Shown here: positions 24,869 to 36,721 of the stretch, piece after piece | How positions within the stretch are numbered: position 1 is the first letter of the stretch | Layout: each line of letters starts with the position of its first letter | Translations under genes and position numbers: made by a program | Assembly: GCA_019722365.1 (NCBI GenBank) | Contig: JADFUC010002358.1 | Span: 1,426,001-1,490,000, forward strand | From: Lithospermum erythrorhizon | Taxonomy: Eukaryota > Streptophyta > Magnoliopsida > Boraginales > Boraginaceae | Direction of reading: 5' to 3' | Length of the DNA stretch: 64,000 nt | Notes under the pieces: model-generated | Told to the model about the DNA's origin: nothing | Databases searched by the model: none | The model's input: only the letters and a program-made list of their open reading frames with translations

Positions 24869-27462
24869 ATGAAGACTTTTATGGTTTTCTTCATCGTCGC
24901 ACTCCTCATTTTCTCCTCATCTTTCCTCCAAGGTTTTCATAATTTTTTTTGTTTGTTTATATTGATTTTTTGTGTAAAGATTGGATTTTTTCATTGTTGT
25001 AAATTTATTATTGAGAGATGTCTAGTCATTATGTATCAGATTTGGGATTTCCATTACTGGATTTGATTGGATCCGAATTATATTTTGTTGGACAATTTAA
25101 TATTGATTGAATTACCAATTGTTAGCTCAAACTTGTGTTAATCTTCTATGTGTTGAGATCTTTATGACTTCAATTTGTGTAATTGGTTTCAGATTTTTGA
25201 TTAGTTGATGAGATATGTACGATGTATTAGTTGTTTATGTGTTATATCTTTATGTGGCAGTTGCGAGATGCGAACCTGACCCAGATGCTGAAGTATCTGA
25301 GGATGGTGGACAAATTGGGATTGTTGGTGATGAGTCTCAAGATCTGGGTGATGGGGCTTATGGTAGTGATTCGTTTGGTCCAGCTCCAGGAATCGAAACC
25401 ATTTGCGTTTTTCCAAAGAACCCCTCTAAATGTCGGTCTCTCCTTTTTCTTTTTCGTCTTAACTATTGATCGGTTGTATTGCGAATTATCCGAATGTGGA
25501 TTTGGATTGAATGGTGCATTTTCATTGCAGTGATACTGGCTGGTGAAGAAAGTGAACTACTAGTTGGAATTAAAAATGATGGTATTGCATTGTTTTATAG
25601 CTGTTTTTTCTGTTGTTATGCTGTTGTTCTTTTGTTGATTTTGTTTAACTAATGTGGTCAGGGAAATCGTCAGTGAATGTAATTGCTATTCATGCCAATG
25701 TTCATCTCCCTGCCGATCACCAATATCTAGTCCAGAATTTGTCTACCCAGGTAAATGTTGGTTTTTGGTCAGTTCTATTTTGATGTTATTTTTTTCTTCA
25801 CTAACCACTAGATGAAGAATGTGATTTCTGTTTTTCTTTATGCACAGTATGAAAAAAAGATACTACCTCCAATTCATTTTGAGTATTGCATACGTTGAGT
25901 TGTCAAATCTTTTCTTTCTACCCTTAATTAAGGCTTATTTAAGAATTTTGCTAATGAATTGAACTTTTCCATGCAGTCATTTAACAAAGCATCAGTTCCT
26001 CCTTCAGCTCAAGCTGCATTTCCATACATATTTGCTGTCAGCAAATTTTTGCAGGTTATTTGACCGGTTCTTACAATTCAGTATGTCTGGACTTTTATTT
26101 TTGGATTTATATTGACATATTGAAATGAAATGCCTGTTTATGTTCCACAGCCTGGGACATTTGATCTTGTTGGTACAATTGTTTATGAAATTGATAATCT
26201 TCCTTATCAAAACACGTTCTTTAATGGTACTATTGAAGTTGTGGAGGCCGGTGGCCTTTTCAGTGTGGAGTCTGTATTCCTGTTTTGCCTTGGTGTTGCT
26301 CTTCTTACATTGCTTGGGTTCTGGGTTAACAGCCAGATTCAACAGTTATCTAAGGTAATTTGTATTGACTAGTGAAGTATGCTATTAGAGTTTTGAGGCT
26401 CTGACAGTTGTATACACTATCCATAAGTCTCTAGTTGCTGTTTTGGCCTGTGGGGTTCCATTATGTAATAAAAAAAAATCATATGAAGTTGCCACCTTCC
26501 ATCCACCATTTCCTTTTTTCATTGCTATACTCCCACTTGTTCAAAACATCAAATTGTTGTCCCATTCTGTCCATGTGAATGAGGAATAAATTTCACGTTA
26601 GTAAACAAATGAATCATTGTCTGATGTATGTGAAGATGATGCTTCTTGTTTGGGTGTATCTTCGTGTATCAAGTCATAATACTTCACCCACTTCAATTAC
26701 GTGTGCATTCTAGTTATTAAGATTTTAAATTGTAATTATACTGCATAATCATGGTATCATAGTGAGCATCAGATAACCCACTGATATTATTAGATATGCG
26801 TACCAGAGAACAGGAACACAATTTGCTTTGTAGTGTTAAACTACACGATAAAAGTCTAAATTACTTTTGAAAAACCGGTGAGCAAACATAATAGGTCACA
26901 CGAGCTAATAAACCGGTGATTACCTGCTAGAAACTATGATATTTCTAGTTACCTGCTGCAAACCATATGTCTAAGTTGAATCGATAAACATCGCCCTAGT
27001 GTTATGCTCACCTAAGTTTTGGTGACTTTATTTCTACTATTGAGTCTCCAATCATAATATGTACGCATCAAAGATGATATTACAACTCTTCTTTTATTTT
27101 CCTATCATAACCTCTTTCTTGTGAGTTTTACTTTAATAAACTTTTCTTCATAATTTACTACAGAAAACTAAGAGGGCACCAAAGGTGGAGGTTGGAACCG
27201 CAACAACTGATGCCTCAATGGATGAGTGGCTGCAGGTTTGTGATGCATCTCGTTGGCATTCATTTTGAACCATTATAGCTTATTGCACCCTCTATTATGT
27301 TATGTCTGGCTTGTAATTTTTAGATATTTTGGTGTCTGTTTATGGTATGCGTAATATTAATGATGTTAAATTATTTGTGGTAATTGCTCACACGTATTTC
27401 ACCAACTTTGACAGGGAACCGCATATTCATCACAGGGGAGCAAATCAAAGAAAAAGAAGTAG
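24869..27462 (+). CDS. Translocon-associated protein subunit alpha (TRAP-alpha/SSR1)
   Basis: ER membrane protein of the TRAP complex, which sits beside the Sec61 channel during co-translational import. Eight exons: 24869-24932, 25261-25431, 25531-25581, 25662-25750, 25977-26054, 26151-26354, 27164-27235 and 27415-27462. All borders are GT-AG, phases match, and the product is 258 residues, normal for plants. Order: signal peptide (MKTFMVFFIVALLIF), acidic lumenal segment (EPDPDAEVSEDGG), lumenal beta domain (AGEESELLVGIKNDG, FPYIFAVSKFLQPGTFDLVG), one transmembrane helix at about 188-211, then a short basic cytosolic tail ending SKSKKKK. Intron 6 (about 810 bp) is the longest. No neighbour suggests co-regulation. 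Confidence 0.96.
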
Positions 27463-28650
27463 ATGACTGGTTGGCTTGATCTAGTTGTATGTTTAAGTTC
27501 GACAAGGTGAAAGACTCTTTGAGGCAATTTAGGTTTAGGATGTCCAGGTATATCAGGTGCAATAGACCTACCACAATGTTGTAGCATGAGGAGTAAACTG
27601 CTAATCTTTTAGTCTACATAATTTTTAAGCTGAGCTGAGACATAATCATAGAATATACAGTACTTTTGGGACATGAAGTTTTCTATTTATATAATGTTTA
27701 CTTTTTCATTTTATGGCGTACCAAATTTTGGTGTTTTCTTGTCAAGTTTGTCTGGTCCTCTCTGTTTGCAAGACTTGCTTTTGTACTTCTTTGCTACAGC
27801 CTTGATCTCCTGGTAATGGTTGTTCATACTTAGTACGAGCCAATGTTCAGTTATTTTTCCAGTAAAAGGTAGTATGTTTTTTTGCATGATGGCTTAATTA
27901 GTGACCAATTTATAGTTAGGGAAACGAACTTAGGAGTTCTTGGGTTTAGGGACTAATCTGCAGCTTGGTCAGAATATACTGAATATGTACATTGAAGATA
28001 TTCTCTTAGCATACTTTTAATGTGTTAATTTGTACCCGAGTAGTTGGTTTTTACCCGATGAGCTATGTTCAAATGACTGAAGCTTTGTGCCGTTTCCATG
28101 TTTTGTTTATTGCTCGAGTTTAGTTCATTTCAGTGAGATCCAACTGTTTGTTGATTCATCCAATTTGAGCTTTATTCATGTTTGTTTTCCAGTATGAGTT
28201 TAGTTGGACTTGTTAAACTACAGCATTAAGCCAAGTTAGACTTATTAGTTGTTTTCATTTTGCATCCAAGCACTTGGCATTAGTTTTGCACATCCTTAGT
28301 GCTTTCTGGGGCTCTATGGTTGATTCTGGTGAAGAATTCATCCTGATAGAGGCAAAACCAACACACAATTAGTTGAAATATACCTTCTCCGTCCCAATTG
28401 CACTACTTTTACTTAGGTAAAAAGTATTTTATTATGGACTTTATTAATATTATTAGATACTTACAAAGATATTTTATCAAAATATTTTAATTAATAAATG
28501 AAAATAAAAGTATTTATTAAGGAGATAAGTGGAAAAATAAACGTAAAATTGTATTGGTTATATATGTTCAAGTAAAAAGGAAAGGAATATTTTTGTTACG
28601 TATTCAAATAAATTGAGTAGCTTTCAGGCATGCGTACATCTTCTTTTAAC
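27463..28650. other. 3' flank of TRAP-alpha and intergenic DNA
   Basis: T-rich 3'-UTR-like sequence to about 27730, then AT-rich DNA. CTTCTCCGTCCCAATTGC near 28384 resembles the CTCCCTCCGTCCCA ends of plant mariner/Stowaway elements, but I could not find a matching opposite end. Confidence 0.45.
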
Positions 28651-28824
28651 AACTCGGTTAACGGGGCTCCATGAGACAGTTTATTACTTACATTGGAGAG
28701 ACAATTATGGGAAGATGATTTTGGGAATAATTTAACTCGGTTAACGGGGCTCCATGAGTGATGAGACGGTTGTATTACTTACACATTGGAGAGACAATTA
28801 TGGAAGATGATTTTGGGAATAATG
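28651..28824 (+). repeat. Tandem duplication of an ~85-bp unit
   Basis: Copy 1 is 28651-28733 and copy 2 is 28734-28824. Both contain CTCGGTTAACGGGGCTCCAT and TTGGAGAGACAATTATGG. Copy 2 has a few extra bases (TGATGAGA), so the duplication is recent but has diverged slightly. Confidence 0.92.
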
Positions 28825-28895
28825 ACATTAATGGGAGAAGAGTTTAACTTAGTGAGTATATTAATAAATAAAAATAAATAAAAACTAAATGAATA

Positions 28896-30929
28896 CTCCC
28901 TCCAATTCAATATAAGAGGGCGTTTAGACCTTTCTAGCGTGTTCAAATCTTAACGTTATCCAATTTCTAAAGTAGCCAGAATTATATTTCCTTTTAACCT
29001 TACTAATTTTGAAGCTATTCTAAATTTTCGCAGTTATTTCTTACCTAAAATAATATCTCTCTCAAAAACTTTTGTGCTTATCAACGATGCTAAAACAAAA
29101 AATGCATCAATTTCTTCTTCATAAACTAAAAACATATCCTGAAAAGAAAAAGATTCTTGTGTTGGAGTTGACCTTAACAAACCATTTTTATAGTATCTAC
29201 GGAAGCAATCGAGAAAATGAAGAGTGGTGATGAGGAGTAAAGATAATAACCGTCATTGGCGGAGATCCAAAGGCCTAAGAAGCAACATATTTCTCAGAAA
29301 TTTGAAACGGAGGAGTCACTTTAAGTTCTTCGTACTAATTCCATCTTGATATTTTGACTAAGAACATAATTTTCCCTATAAAATTCTTGCTTTGGACAAT
29401 ACAAAAGGGTTCTTCTTCAAATGGATGCAAGTAATAATTATTATTCTTTTTGAGTCATGTAAAATCACTTCTCATCAATATGAACAACATTATACATATC
29501 AATAAACTTTGGCTCACTAGGCAAAGGTAGGAGTCTAACGTAAATATACAAAATTGTAAATGAGGTAGTTTATTTTCTTCCATAAATGTGATTTGATAAC
29601 ATTTGAATGTGGTAATAATCCTTTCTTGGCTTGTCGAAACAATGTTGGTAGCTAACATGTAAACGTTGGAAGAAGTGAATCCAAGACATCCGTTCATTCA
29701 ACGGAATCGGATCAATATCTACATGAACTCTTTTAAATACATTTCACTTTCTTCGAACCCCGCTTTGTAGGTATTCTTTTCCTTTTCCATATTAGTTGCA
29801 CTTGAGATTAAATGTATTTGCATCTCCGTAATTGCAAAATCTCTTTCAATTTTTCCATTAACACTTATTAGAAATAAGGAACAATAAACAATATCTTTGT
29901 CATTTGTTAACCGCTTTCTTTTATTATTGTTACACATCCATTGATTGTAGTCTACCGTTTACAATGGTTAAAATTGATTTACAAGTGTATAAGCCCTTGA
30001 TCTAAAAAGACTACGATCGGTTTCATCTTGAAATTATAAATAGAAACTAGAACCCTAGTATCACATGAATATATCCCCGGACAAAACGTGCACTTATTAT
30101 TATCGTATTTGAGTCTGATAAGTATCTTAAAACAGCAACATGAGACTACATACTTTTTATAATTTATCCCGATTTGAAATTTGAAACAATTGACAAATTT
30201 ACTACTTAGCTGCAAAAGCAAGTGGCGACTAAACAAGTTTCGCACTTTTGAACCCTTAGCTAAAACGAAGTTGATATAAAATCTACAGTAATCTTGAGGT
30301 GTAATTTTTGCGTGTCATATTCTTTAGTTTGTAAATGTATTAGATAAAGTATAAATAACGATACACAGCTCTATCAAATTGATTACTGACCTCTACTGCT
30401 CTTCCTCCTCATAACCTTCTTGCTTATGGGTGCTCAGAGAATCATTTTCATCGAGGTTGACTCATACTTCTTCTAGGAATAGCTCAAGATGATTTTCGTA
30501 AACATGGACTTCTTCTTCTTCGTTTTCTTCTTCTAGTAATTGCTCAAGATCAATAAGCAAGTTAGGAGAATTGGCTTCGTCATTTTCAGAGTGGTTGAGA
30601 TAAGCTTTGCTTTCATTATCGGCAACAGACTTCATTTTGATCAAATAAAACTGATATTAGAATTTATATTATCAGGAATCTTGTTCAAATCAATGTAGCA
30701 TATTATATGATCCTCGATCGGGTATTAAAGATCAAAATCTTAAAAATTCATAATTGGATATTTTTGCTTTTGAAACTTCACATTGGTTCTTAATAGTAAT
30801 GTAAACATTTTAATTTATTGAATTATGTACTTCTAATCATTACTAGTGGAAGGTTAAAATAGTAATGTAAACATTTTTATTAATTCTCGTGGATGAGCTC
30901 AAACGTCTTTCATATTGAATTGGAGGGAG
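28896..30929 (-). mobile_element. Degenerate mariner-like element with TIRs and TA target site
   Basis: Terminal inverted repeats start CTCCCTCCAATTCAATAT at both ends (18 bp identical, then weaker similarity through a CGTTT block), flanked by TA on each side as in Tc1/mariner insertions. Length is 2034 bp. On the minus strand, transposase pieces appear in order: an acidic N-terminus (IDLEQLLEEENEEEE, near 30550), KRKRLTND start of the DNA-binding part (near 29920), VHIDEK*FYMT (near 29480) around the first catalytic Asp, and PFEEEP...QSKNFIGKIMF (near 29400). The conserved Trp after HIDEK is replaced by TGA, and the second and third catalytic Asp regions were not found. The element is dead. 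Confidence 0.85.
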
Positions 30930-30931
30930 TA

Positions 30932-31328
30932 TATTATATCCATTTAAAGTATGGTTACGATTAAGTTAGGTGTCCTGTGAAGATCATTATCTTCCAGCGT
31001 AGTTAAGCCCCGGTAAGCCCAGAGTCTTGGTAATGCGCCATGCAGTATGGGTTTAGTCTCATAAACCAATCTTATATTGAGAAAGCCGCAATAATAAAGT
31101 AAATTGAGTCGTCGATTAAGCCAGTGCAGCCAGTATTCACGATCTGGATGGGCAGGTAGTGTTTGTCATATCGGATGATTCATCATGTTAAAATATTTGG
31201 GGTCATGGCCCAATAACTACCCTGGTGGATAAAAAACGCATATACCCCCATAAACCAAGGTCACAACTCAAATCTAACCACGGTTAAAATGCAACCCTAT
31301 TCCTTTTGAAAAGCCATGATCGAAGCAT
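30932..31328. other. Upstream region of the cyclophilin gene
   Basis: Intergenic sequence with no ORF of note. Regulatory motifs near its end are listed separately. Confidence 0.45.
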
Positions 31329-31336
31329 ACACGTGT
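31329..31336. promoter_or_regulatory. Palindromic G-box (ACACGTGT)
   Basis: CACGTG core about 50 bp before the TATA box of the cyclophilin gene. G-boxes bind bZIP and bHLH factors (established knowledge); function here is inference. Confidence 0.55.
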
Positions 31337-31380
31337 AATAAATGAACGGGCACGATGAAAGCCATAACCGTCTTATATCC

Positions 31381-31390
31381 CTATATAAAC
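31381..31390 (+). promoter_or_regulatory. TATA box of the cyclophilin gene
   Basis: CTATATAAAC lies 40-50 bp before the ATG at 31430. Transcription would then start near 31412. This makes the longer reading frame from 31355 untranslated upstream sequence. Confidence 0.65.
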
Positions 31391-31429
31391 CCTGAGCCTC
31401 CGGAGCGAAGAAGAAGCATTATTCTGGAA

Positions 31430-31945
31430 ATGGCAAACCCTAAAGTGTTCTTCGATATGTCCGTAGGAGGTGCTCCAGCAGGCAGAATCGTGATGGAGCT
31501 TTTCGCCGACGTGACCCCCAAAACCGCGGAGAATTTCCGTGCCCTCTGCACCGGGGAGAAAGGGAGCGGGAAAATGGGGAAGCCCCTGCACTTTAAGGGG
31601 TCGAGCTTCCATCGTGTGATCCCGGGGTTTATGTGCCAGGGGGGGGATTTCACTGCCGGAAATGGAACCGGAGGGGAGTCGATCTATGGATCTAAATTCG
31701 CTGATGAGAATTTCGTGAAGAAGCACACGGGGGCTGGGATATTGTCGATGGCGAACGCGGGGCCGGGGACGAATGGGTCGCAGTTTTTCATTTGTACTGC
31801 TAAGACAGAGTGGCTTGATGGGAAACACGTTGTGTTTGGTCAGGTTGTTGAGGGTATGGATGTTGTTAAGGCTATTGAGAAGGTTGGCTCTAGCTCTGGT
31901 CGGACCTCCAAGCCTGTCGTTGTTGCTGATTGTGGACAACTCTAG
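31430..31945 (+). CDS. Cyclophilin, cytosolic peptidyl-prolyl isomerase
   Basis: Single-domain cyclophilin of 171 residues, intronless like many plant cytosolic members. It isomerises Xaa-Pro bonds and is the target of cyclosporin A in this family. The start is the ATG giving [14 protein letters not shown]. The frame is open further upstream to 31355, but a TATA box lies inside that extension and the family starts here. Active-site features are visible: [16 protein letters not shown] (catalytic Arg), NGSQFFICT, and [11 protein letters not shown] (cyclosporin-binding Trp). The plant-type divergent loop [10 protein letters not shown] is present. The C-terminus VVVADCGQL is typical. Confidence 0.97.
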   Translation: MANPKVFFDMSVGGAPAGRIVMELFADVTPKTAENFRALCTGEKGSGKMGKPLHFKGSSFHRVIPGFMCQGGDFTAGNGTGGESIYGSKFADENFVKKHTGAGILSMANAGPGTNGSQFFICTAKTEWLDGKHVVFGQVVEGMDVVKAIEKVGSSSGRTSKPVVVADCGQL

Positions 31946-32710
31946 ATTTTTATGCTTTCTTTATTGTTTTTATTTCTGTCTTTTCTTGTCTTGGGACTAC
32001 TGTTATCTTTGCCATCAATAATCAAGTAATTTCTCTGCTTTTATTTTTCTCAATTATCTTCCTATTTCTCAATTAGCCCAAACAAAAACGTTCTAATTGC
32101 GAACATATTTCAAGATTTACAGATCCCAAAGAATACAATCGAGAGTAAAAAGATGTGATTCGGTTTATTATTTGACAAGTAAAAAGATGTGATTGTTGTC
32201 AAACATTTGTGACATAATTTAAATCAAATGATATTTTGTTGAAATCTGTCAGAAAATCACAATGTTATAAATGACAAAACTGGAGTATAAATTAAATCGA
32301 AAACTAGAGTTCACCAGTTAATATGATACACAGAAGCAGTCGAAGAAGTTGATAAATGATTGGTCCAACTAAAGATGAGCATTCATAGGGTATCATTTCT
32401 AGGCTCCGTTATTGAGCCGTAAACGAGTCCTCGATTCAATTGATATTTTTCAGTATCCTTTAGCAATCGTGCATTTTACATAATAAGACCAACAGTGTAC
32501 AAACAGCGAAGCTTCCGATATTAGACACTCGAGCATTGTTGTTGTCACATTTGTACCATCCTAAGCTACCTCTACAAATAAATCGCTAACTATAATATAA
32601 TTCCATGTATAGATTTGGAGGACCTCTCTTTATTTTCTTCCCACACTCATCACTTAATTAAATAATGATAATAATATAGGAATATGTTTATTGATATGTT
32701 AGTTGTTTCA
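31946..32710. other. 3' flank of cyclophilin and intergenic DNA
   Basis: T-rich 3'-UTR-like stretch, then AT-rich DNA. No gene seen. Confidence 0.5.
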
Positions 32711-32750
32711 GACTGAGATTGAGACTGAGACTGAGATTGAGACTGAGACC
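32711..32750 (+). repeat. GAGACT/GAGATT hexamer repeat
   Basis: About six tandem hexamers (GACTGA/GATTGA alternating) about 170 bp before the NIPA start codon. It probably lies in the promoter or leader. Confidence 0.9.
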
Positions 32751-32921
32751 CCCTTATTGATCATCCATGATTTGACTACCAATCAAAAAGCCAAACTTTT
32801 TATCTGGACCCATAATTGATATTCCTTTATTTTCTCGAGGTTTATTATCAGGCGGGAAAATTGTGAGTAGATAGAGAGAGATAAATCTTCAAGTATTGTA
32901 TTTTAGATTATAAATAGAGAG

Positions 32922-35558
32922 ATGGGTATGTCAGATAATGTGAGAGGATTAGTACTAGCAATGTTATCGAGTTTGTTTATTGGTACAAGTTTCATCTTGA
33001 AGAAGAAAGGTCTCAAACGTGCTGCTGGTCTTCGACCAGGTTTCTTACTCTTTGAATGTTTTGGGTTTTTATTACATCTTGTAGTTCAAGCTAGTACAAT
33101 AATCAGGTTGATTCAATTGTTGGTTCTGTTTTGTGTCAAACTTGCAATTTTTATTATGAACTAGAGATTTGATTAGCTGAATTTCTGCCTCTTGGTCTAC
33201 TGTTTTGCTAAAATTTTACTTGTATACTTATATGGGGATCAAAGTTCAAAAAGGTTCATATTTGAATACTCTTACAACTTTACATATTTTATTTGTTTTA
33301 GTCTTCATACATTTTTTTAATCTTCCCCTGCATTTGTGTTACAGGGGTTGGAGGTTATGCTTACTTATTGCAACCACTTTGGTGGGCGGGGATGATCACG
33401 AGTGAGTAATAAGTTTCTTCCTTTCTGCACATGTTTCGCTTTAATTCACTACAAAACTGTGATAAATTTGTGTCATTTGCGTGCAAATTTTGTTTTGTAT
33501 GCAGTGATTGTTGGTGAAATTGCAAATTTTGTGGCATATATCTATGCTCCGGCAGTTCTTGTAACTCCTCTTGGAGCATTAAGTATAATTGTCAGGTATT
33601 TGTATGAAGTATCTGAAATGTATTTTATTTGGTATTAGGTAGATTGTTGTGATATGTTGACAAAGCTAACATCTGTCTGAATAGTGCTGTTCTGGCACAC
33701 TTGTTATTGAAGGAACGATTGCAGAAGTTGGGCGTGCTTGGTTGTTTGTCTTGCATTGTAGGATCAGTGATCATAGTGCTACACGCTCCTCAGGAACATA
33801 CACCTACTTCTGTTGAAGAAATCTGGAATTTGGCAACTCAACCCGGTCAGCTCCCAGTGTTTTCCAGATCATTTGAGTTTAATCTTGCACCGTAAGATAT
33901 CTAATAAGTCTTCACAATGCACTGAATTAGTTAATAAGTTGTCCTATCACGTTTCCCCTCAGCATTCCTCATCTTCGTGGCAGCAACCTTGTCTATTGTA
34001 GCATCCTTGATTTTGCATTTTGAGCCTCGTTATGGGCAGACAAATATACTGGTGTACTTAGGAATTTGTTCCTTCATGGGTTCCATCACGGTATGTTGTT
34101 TGAAACTATCCGAATGATATATTTTCCATCTGGGAATATTTGGCTTCAACCCTGCAGCACAGTGTTTATGAGTATAGTTCTAATATGTAGGTTGTGAGTA
34201 TAAAGGCTATTGGGATTGCAATTAAACTTACCCTGGAGGGAACCAGTCAGATTACGTATCCCCAAACTTGGTTTTTCATCACAGTTGCTGTAATCTGTGT
34301 CATTATGCAGTTAAATTACCTCAATAAGGTAATGATATACCCTCCTTGCTACTTAAACTTGGAGGTTTGCCTTTTCGATTTGTTTCTAAAGTTATAATTT
34401 AAGAAATGCAATAGAATGAATAGATGTAGTACTTTGGTGAGTGAAAAACAACTTAAATAAGTTATAGGTATGGGAAAAGAACAGACGCAACCCTCCCAAT
34501 TAAAATGAGAAGGGCGAAGTACTATACATTGCTGTCAAGAGTGTTTATGCCACTTATCTATGTAATTATATATGTTATTGTTCTCGAATGATGTGCTACT
34601 TATCTATCATTCTATCTGCATATTCTTGGTCCAACATGAATTGATATTGTTGTTTATAAATATTGGTCATATTTATTTTTACGTTATCACCTACTACATA
34701 CTTGTGAAATATTTGTACATACAACATTTCAATCTGACTGATTTTGTTTCCATTTTGGTTCTGTATAGGCTCTTGATACCTTCAATGCTGCAATTGTTTC
34801 TCCCATATACTATGTGATGTTTACGACCTTGACTATTGTTGCGAGTGTCATAATGTTCAAGGTATATGTCAACACACTGGTCAAGTGACACGTTCCCTTG
34901 ACGTTTTTCTGGATAATTTAAGGAACACTTCACATGGATTTTACAGGACTGGTCAGGTCAGGATGCTAGCAGCATAGCCTCTGAGATATGTGGATTCATC
35001 ACAGTCCTTACGGGAACAAGTATTCTTCATATAACAAGAGAACAAGAATCATCAGGCCAGCAAGGTACATTATAAATTAGTTTTTTTTTTGTCATTTGAT
35101 TAGGGCATACTGCCAACATCTAAAAGTTTCATGCACTTGAGACTTGAGAGGGGGTGAAAACCTGAACCAACAACCATGAGAAGTTCAGACTTTTACTTTT
35201 GCTAGTAGTTAGAAGTCCAACTTAGTTTATGTTTCCCAAGAGAATCATTCATGTTTTGAAATAAGAGGTTGTGTAAAATACTTGCATTGAACTTATTACT
35301 CGAATTTCAATCTATTTTTTACAGCGGCTTCTAATTGAGATAGCTTATCAAATATTTTGCTACTAGCCTGCTAATCTGCTATATTCAAGAAAATGCTTCA
35401 TCCTGGGTTAACGTTATTTGGGAATTGCTTTATAACTACGCTAATGAAAGCATTGGAAATTTTATGTAGGAGCCATAACATGGTATGATGCTGATGGTAT
35501 AAATGGTTGGGATGATGCACACTACATAACATTGCGTAGTTCGGATTCTTCCAAATGA
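32922..35558 (+). CDS. NIPA-family magnesium transporter
   Basis: Multi-pass membrane protein of the NIPA family (Mg2+ transport in animals; plant members are annotated as probable magnesium transporters). Nine exons: 32922-33039, 33345-33401, 33505-33595, 33685-33845, 33963-34090, 34191-34328, 34769-34861, 34947-35064 and 35470-35558. All junctions are GT-AG and in phase, giving 330 residues, the family's usual size. Landmarks: LSSLFIGTSFILKKKGLKRA, GVGGYAYLLQPLWWAGMITM, GEIANFVAYIYAPAVLVTPL, GALSIIVSAVLAHLLLKERL, LHAPQEHTPTSVEEIW, FEPRYGQTNILVYLGICS and NYLNKALDTFNAAIVSPIYY. The last exon adds GAITWYDADG...HYITLRSSDSSK, which fits some plant members. If intron 8 were retained the protein would end at 35075 with GTL. 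Confidence 0.93.
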
Positions 35559-36721
35559 TAGTATTGAGATGTGGATGTGACTTTATTTTGAGGATGAGCA
35601 CTTCAGCTTTATGATCAGTTGATGCTTCACAAATCTTTCTGTATATCATTTTCAGCGTGACCACAAAGTTCAAATTAACTGCATCAAGTGTTGCAAAGCT
35701 TGTAATGGAGTGCGTAAGCTGTGTTATATCTTTGTCACATATACAAGAGGGATCTCCTCATAAATGGTATGAAGGTGTTCTTGCTCTTCAACTTTTTAGT
35801 GACCTGGTTTAGGGTTTGCATCGGTGTCTAGATCATCTGATTGATGTAGTCAAAATGAGCATTTGTATTCGTAGTATGATTCTGTCGATTAAGAATGATA
35901 TTCTACTGCTTAGTTTGGTCATGGAGCTGCCAGTGCATCACTATACTCATTATATATTTTGCAAGTCAGTTTCATGACATTTTCTCCTTAGTTTTGTACT
36001 GATACTCTTTTAATTTTCTCACTATATAGTTTTCCTTTTGGGGTAGGGCATTGATGCAATGGTAAATATCATCACAAAGTGAATTGAGGATAGGTTGGCA
36101 GAAAAGCAAACAAAAGCTTCGCCAATGTAAGATCAAACCAGCTCTGTTTACACAAAAACGAAGTACCATCTGATACACGAACTATTCAAGTACTCATCAT
36201 ATTATGTCTATATTCACATAAATCTACCCACAAGGTCTATTATCACGAAAGCTGGGACAAAAAATAGACGATCTCGAAGTCTGCTCTAGCTCATTGTCTA
36301 GTAGGGTGTCCAAGCCCCAAGTCTCCATTTCTTCTAGATCTCTCCCTACTGCATATGTGCCTGCAAATGACTTCAGTATTATTACCACACAAGGAGAACA
36401 AGATTAGCAGGAAACTTTCCTGCTACTACCAATGTGACCCTTAAACGATGCAAAGGACCGAATTTGACCACATATAATCCTTCTATCTCTCGCAATGAAG
36501 CTGCAATAAGTTAAGATTATTATCCTGCCACAGCTCAGGATGCATACATCTCATGCTAAAATATTACATGTCATTGCAAGAGATAGACAATCTGAAGAAT
36601 TTTACATAACACAAGTACCAGAGAGATCCTCACCGACAAGATGACGATACAGGAAGGACATAACATACATTAACTCCAATGTCTCCGACCTGCCACATCA
36701 TGTATGGAGCTACATTATGTA
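35559..36721. other. Convergent 3' flanks of the NIPA and Toc genes
   Basis: The two genes point toward each other. The region holds 3'-UTR-like T-rich and A-rich sequence, with no additional gene seen. Confidence 0.5.

Noticed and set aside
28379..28625. Possible Stowaway element starting CTCCGTCCCAATTG
   Set aside because: The opposite end does not show a convincing inverted repeat.
29745..29775. TTCGAACCCC resembling a tRNA T-loop
   Set aside because: It lies inside the transposase remnant and no cloverleaf could be formed around it.
31355..31429. 25-residue N-terminal extension of the cyclophilin frame
   Set aside because: It includes the TATA box (31381-31390), and the family starts at the MANPKVFF Met.
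31373..31939. 188-residue minus-strand ORF opposite the cyclophilin
   Set aside because: Antisense shadow of a GC-rich intronless gene; no homology.
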